From the NCBI RefSeq assembly GCF_030704535.1, contig NC_081817.1:6888001-6952000 (forward strand): 64,000 nt of DNA, given 5' to 3'. A model generated the notes under the pieces. It was not told the DNA's origin. It made no database searches and saw only the letters and a list, made by a program, of their open reading frames with translations. Origin of the DNA: Vitis vinifera. Taxonomy: Eukaryota > Streptophyta > Magnoliopsida > Vitales > Vitaceae. Each line of letters starts with the position of its first letter. Position 1 is the first letter of the stretch. Below are positions 59,229 through 64,000 of this stretch, piece after piece. Position numbers and translations under genes: made by a program.

Positions 59229-62200
59229 CTACTCCCAACCCATCAACTTCTTTCTCACACCCTCCTCAATCTTGTTTCTTGACACACAAAAACCATCCCC
59301 TTCATCCAGTAGGATTCTGTATACTTCCCACTCCCGATCCTGGATCATGTGTCTCGCTATCTCCACCTGAGGAAATGAAAACAAGACAGAAAAAGGGCCA
59401 GTAAGATTAGGTAGGATAGCATAATATTTCATGTAAGACGATTAATGAATTAGATCAGAGCTGGTACCGAAAATATTTGGATGTTGAGAAGCTTTAGAGC
59501 AAGAGTAATGTCGTAAAAAACAAGCGGTCTGCCCCTGCCAGACAGTTCAACAGGGTTTGCTACCAGCAGCTCAGTATCAGGCCCCCTGCTCCGCACAGCC
59601 ACTCTAAGAGGACGGAAGAGCTCCATTCTCAACCGAGAGGATAGAGCATTTCGCTTATTTGGATCAACTATCTTCTTCCCGTCCACTTGCCTCACAAGCA
59701 AGTCTGCTTCACACATTCCCTTTGCATTTGCGGAGAATCGCCCGTAAGAAGTCTGACCAACCACAAATTTTGAACATGAAAATTATCAGAAACAAATTGG
59801 AAAATCACCCGGAGAAAAAAAGGGCAGTACATAGGGAACTTTTACAGTAAGCAAAGCCCACACAATCTTCAAAAACCGATCACACAGCATTATGCACTGC
59901 CTATTCCTCAAAAAGATGATCGCTTACACAAATAATTGGTATAATTGATAAAAAAACATAATGAATAAGTTCTATCTAGTTTAAAGTATATATACCTGGA
60001 TATTATAATCCTTCAGGGTTCTCATGATATCATAAATGAGACCTTTGTGATCCTGACAGATGATTTGAATGAGTGTGTGAGAGGGACTGAGGGAATTGTC
60101 CATTGTAACAGACAAACTGTTGGAGGCAGCAGATCCATTTGAGCGTTCGTTAGGCAACTCTAAACTGAAGATTTCTTCAGTGATTGCAGGAGGAAGAAAT
60201 GAAGAGCCCTGTGAACATGCAGTAACCTCTGGGCCAGCCAATTCAATCTCAACACTCATCATGGCATCCCCTAACACAGCTTTCAGACGATGGATTGTAT
60301 CTTCCTGTCTCTTCTTAGTATGAAGTTCATTTCTATAATTAAGTGCAAAACAGAATCTGAATTAAATATCAGAAGCAAAATCCAATAACTGTTGATTTTA
60401 TACATGGTCATCTCAAAATCTGAGTGTAAGAAATCAAATATCTAACCTTATAAGAAAAAAAAATCAAAGCAATATTGTCATATTAAAACCACAGAGAAAA
60501 TTATACAGCAACAGTTGTTTAAACATAAGTGTGTACTACGGGTGGAAACATTTGTAATTAGTAAGTATCATAACTCTGAAGAAAAGGAAGCCATCTGTTC
60601 AACAGGATTTTAAGTTCCAAGCAGTCACATTAAGGACCGTATTTTACTTCCTTCACAATCCTTATTAAAGATTGTGATGAAATTTTGACAAGGTTCGACC
60701 TTTCTCAACAAATGTCTGGAATCCTGGTGAAACTTAACCATGTTTGGTTTTTAGAACGTTCCAAGAAAAGGAAAAATAAATAACAATAAGCAAAATAATT
60801 TTATCATGTTTGGTTTACCATGGAAAATACGAAAGAAGATTAAATATAAGTAAAATTAGATAGAAATCTATGTATTTTCAAATTATTTAATCATTATGTA
60901 GAAGAAAAAGAAGTTAAATGAGCTTAAAGAAGCATGCAAAAATAATTTATCAAGCTTAAATTTATTTTTCATTTTTCTTCACTTTTTATTTCCTTCTATT
61001 TTTTTCTCTCTATTTTCTTTCTCTCATATTTTCACTTGAATTTTCTAAGAACCAAACATAGGATAAGTTAAAAGCTTATGGATATCAAGAGATACGAGTA
61101 AATTTAATCTAGAATTGATATTGGTGTCATAAGTGTAATTTAGGGTGTGCTAGGAAGCAAGTGCATCCAATAATGATCCCCAGTTGTCTATAAATCCTTG
61201 TACCAACATAATCAAAAGCAGTCCCCCAGTGTATGCAGGCTGCCACTAAATACTTGGACTGCAGTTGAAAAATTCCCACCAATCATAAAATTGGCAATCA
61301 GATTATTAAATGCTTTGCCTCAGTTTATTGACTATTCTAAGAACCCGTTATGGAAATGGGATCGCCCACTTAGGATTTGCATTATGCCCTTCTGAGGTTC
61401 TGATTGGTTTAACATCTTCAGTCAGTAGCACATAGAAAATATGATCATGAATAAAAAAGATTCATTGCCCCAAGCGTTAATGGTCAAATTATTTAACTCC
61501 TCAAGTTGCCTTTCTCTACTGTCTCCAATTACCTGTACTAGTCCCAATCATTTGGTCTAGAGATGAGATGCATCTGGATTTTTTTCTTATAGGCATGAGG
61601 TGATCCACAATGTTACTATATTTTACCATTGCCTCACCCATTTCCATCACAAAGCACATGTCATGCACCAGTAGCGATCATTAGCATTAATTTCGCCAAT
61701 ACTTTGCTTGGTTGCCATGACAACAAGAAAAGAAAGGCCAACTTGGAATCCCATAACTTGTCACTCTGCACAAAGTTAGGTAACTAGGTTCCAAAGTCTC
61801 TTTTCATTGCCCATAAATCAAACACACAAATAGGAAAGAGAAAAGGGAAAAGAGAAGCAGAAACGTAGCACTACAGTTACATGTCAAGAACGACAAACCT
61901 GGTGTCTGTGACGAAAAAGAGGTCCATCACTCTCCCATCTGGGGCAGTTGATACCTTCACTCTCTTTATTGTAAGCTCCAGCTCACAAAGAACCTCAGTT
62001 ACATCTACAGGAGGGGGAAAAAAGGAAGTTCAAATCAAATATGTAACTCTAATTTTCATAATCTTCAACATCTGAACATCTGCAGAACCGAGTGTACTAG
62101 GAAATTGAGATGATGAAAAATTTACCAGACATAGAAAACATTATCCTGATAATAGTAATAGTAATAATAGTACATGCATCACAACTTCATCCCTGCAGGC

Positions 62201-63453
62201 ATGTCCATGCCCTTTCTCCTTGTCCATAACCTTTCACTTTCAACTCAAAAGAAAGCAGACATCATCCCAACTCCTTTAGCGAGGGGACCATGTCCATTTT
62301 TATAGTCAATTGGATTCCAAGATAAGTATGCAAAAGATTAAGCATGTTCCGATGTATTTGAAAATTAGCAATGAGAAAGACTCAAACCTAATTATTTTGG
62401 CGAGAATTACAAGAAAAGAAAAAATTACCATGTAATAGACCTTTCCGGTCATGGTAACACCAGAACTTCAAGAGGAACACATCCGGTGGCTTTGGTTGCT
62501 GCTGAAATTCTGGTTTGTAAAAGCTAATCCCTGAGGCAGAGGAACACGAAGGACAGACCTCCATCAGTCTCTTGTGCAACAAATTCCACCTTGTGTTTGG
62601 TTTTCCAACCACCCAGAATAATATGTAGCACCATTTTCCATCAGTTGAAACATCTTTAGCACACAAAAAGGGAAGAAATATCAGTCAGGTATTTAAAATA
62701 ATAATAATAATTGTAGAGAAATCGCAAGCCAAATGTTGTGTTGGGAATCTAATTCCCAAAACAAAAGTTTATGATATTTGAACGAAATGAGAAATCAGAC
62801 TGCATAGATCAGTTCACACAAAGAATAAAAAAATAAAAAATAAAATTTGTGGAAAATCAAAGAAATCGAGATTGATAGCCCAGGCCTTGTTTTGATAAGG
62901 ATCCCTTGTCCCAAAAAATGAACTATAGGAAATTGAAGGAAAAAAAAAAATACATAGCACCAGCAATCGCTTACTTGGTCAGAAATCTAATATTTCCCCC
63001 CAAAAAAGGTTTAAGAAAATATGGCTCATCCCTGCAACGATTCTCAAAACCCACAACAGGAATGCCAAAAAACCGAACAAAGATGCAAGATTCAGAACGA
63101 TCCATGTCCGGTTTTTCTAGGAATCTAATATCCTACCCAGTTTTTCTAGGAATCTAATATCCTACCCAAAAAAAATCAGAAAAAAAAAAAAATGATCCAT
63201 GATGTTTCCCCCCTCTCTCCCCCCTCTCTCTTCTCCATTTTCCTGCAACAAACCTTGAAAAAGTAAAATAAGTACCAAATGAAAGAAACTGACCTCCTCT
63301 GGTAATGCTTAACCCAAACTGCAATATAATCCTGCACAAATCACACCCCAGCCCAGTCTTGTCCGGGCAATTGACAGTAATCTCGGCGGGGTCACCTGGC
63401 TTCTCAGCTTGCCGGATGAGCACCACATCCTCATAGTCATATAGAATGCCCAT
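59229..63453 (-). CDS. ACR9: ACT domain-containing protein ACR9-like, copy 2
   Basis: Six exons (minus strand): 63453-63294, 62653-62429, 62004-61899, 60332-59996, 59752-59468, 59366-59229. They are 160, 225, 106, 337, 285 and 138 nt, exactly as in copy 1, giving 416 aa. The four ACT domains sit at the same residues. This copy keeps the family-like loop sequences (YHDRKGLLHDVTEVL in ACT2, CQDHKGLIYDIMRTLK in ACT3, NPVELSGRGRP in ACT4) and the typical end KKLMGWE. It is therefore the more conservative copy. The role inferred from the family is amino-acid-responsive regulation through ACT-domain ligand binding. Intron 3 contains a MITE (60738-61063). Confidence 0.94.
60738..61063. mobile_element. 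Tourist-like MITE in ACR9 copy 2 intron 3
   Basis: 326 bp with ends ccatgtttggtttttagaa and ttctaagaaccaaacatagga (inverted pair), flanked by TAA (60735-60737 and 61064-61066). Absent from copy 1. It is the uninterrupted relative of the element at 44033-46178. Confidence 0.85.
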
Positions 63454-64000
63454 TTGATCTCACTCCCTCCGTCACTCTCCGCCCACTCTTGTTTTTGCTC
63501 TGTTCTTGTTGGCTTCAATGACTCAGAAAGTGATGATGATAAAGCACGCAATCCAGATGGGTATTTTTTTGTTTGGTGCTTGTTCAATTCAGCACAGACA
63601 CTCGGAGAGATTCCGTTGAAGCAATATCAGATACCAACTATGACAATAGATCATGGGCTCCTCCTCCTCCTCTGCTTTCTCACTCGTTTTCTCCACTTTA
63701 TCTTTCTCTTTTCTTTTCTTTTCTTTTCCTCTCCCGGAATTTCAATTTCTCGTCCTTTTCAATATATAGGAAATTTGAAAAAAACGTGGCAATCCAGTGT
63801 GTCCAAGTCCAACTTGGTTTCACAGCTGCGCCCAACGTTAATGGCCTACCCGTTGAAAAGTCAAAGTTTTAGCTTTTGACCCGTCTAACCTGTATGATCA
63901 ACGGTTAGAAACTTAGATGCATTAATTCATTTGGATAATCCCAAATTAAAAAGAAAATGGAAAATACTCATAAATTTGATTGATCTAGATATATAAAAGG
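63454..64000 (-). promoter_or_regulatory. 5' flank of ACR9 copy 2
   Basis: Upstream region partly shared with copy 1's 5' flank (41681-42085), including a pyrimidine-rich leader-like stretch (ccctctctcc type inside intron 1; tctttctcttttcttttctt at about 63702). No TATA box can be chosen with confidence. The outer 150 bp show no feature. Confidence 0.4.

Larger units (their letters stand above)
59050..63835 (-). repeat. ACR9 duplication unit, copy 2
   Basis: Direct duplicate of 37325-42085, about 22 kb away in the same orientation. Exon lengths are identical. Intron sizes differ because of private insertions (for example intron 3: 1,566 versus 1,293 bp; intron 2: 424 versus 806 bp). Confidence 0.9.

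Noticed and set aside
1..64000. CRISPR arrays, bacterial operons, riboswitches, rRNA and tRNA genes
   Set aside because: This is plant nuclear DNA. No regularly spaced identical repeats, rRNA sequence or convincing tRNA A/B-box pair was seen by eye. A tRNAscan-type search would be decisive for tRNAs.

Overview
The window is nuclear DNA from a flowering plant, almost certainly a dicot. The genes have many small exons with GT-AG introns, AT-rich introns and intergenic DNA, plant-specific protein families, and abundant decayed copia, gypsy, L1, MITE and TRIM-like elements. The style of the repeats and genes fits grapevine (Vitis). The species is an inference from memory of such sequence, not a database result.

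Five intact protein-coding genes and one pseudogene can be supported. (1) 9300-11099 (+) is an intronless nodulin-like/NFD4-like MFS transporter of 599 aa. It is the right arm of a ~2.6 kb inverted duplication. The left arm (3850-6560) carries its broken copy at 4440-6266 (-), and copia debris lies in the spacer. (2) 19683-29774 (-) is an RZ-1-type glycine-rich RNA-binding protein (RRM plus CCHC, 278 aa). Its first coding intron is 9.1 kb and holds several truncated L1 LINE pieces, one with a clean 17-bp target-site duplication. (3) 30966-35908 (-) is a nine-exon plastid P-loop ATPase of the SPD1/ycf45-like/SpoIIIAA type (687 aa). (4) and (5), at 37466-41680 (-) and 59229-63453 (-), are two same-strand copies of a six-exon ACR9-type four-ACT-domain protein, 416 aa each. 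All exon lengths are identical between them, and both open reading frames are intact.

Layout: 1-3850 is repeat debris. 3850-11690 is the inverted transporter duplication. 11690-19590 is gene-poor with one copia gag relic. 19600-42090 is the gene-dense core on the minus strand. 42090-59050 is a transposon-filled wedge between the two ACR9 copies. 59050-64000 is the second ACR9 copy with its 5' flank.

The most unusual structures are in the wedge. A three-LTR/two-internal-domain TRIM-like array sits inside the terminal inverted repeat of a TAA-TSD MITE. A gag-protease-only gypsy element sits inside the terminal inverted repeat of another MITE family, and an apparent antisense transcription unit occupies the place where its polymerase should be. 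There is also an orphan cluster of ACGT-core (G-box/ABRE-like) motifs. I found no evidence of a wholly new enzymatic or defence system. The five genes have no evident common pathway; their clustering looks incidental apart from the ACR9 duplication.
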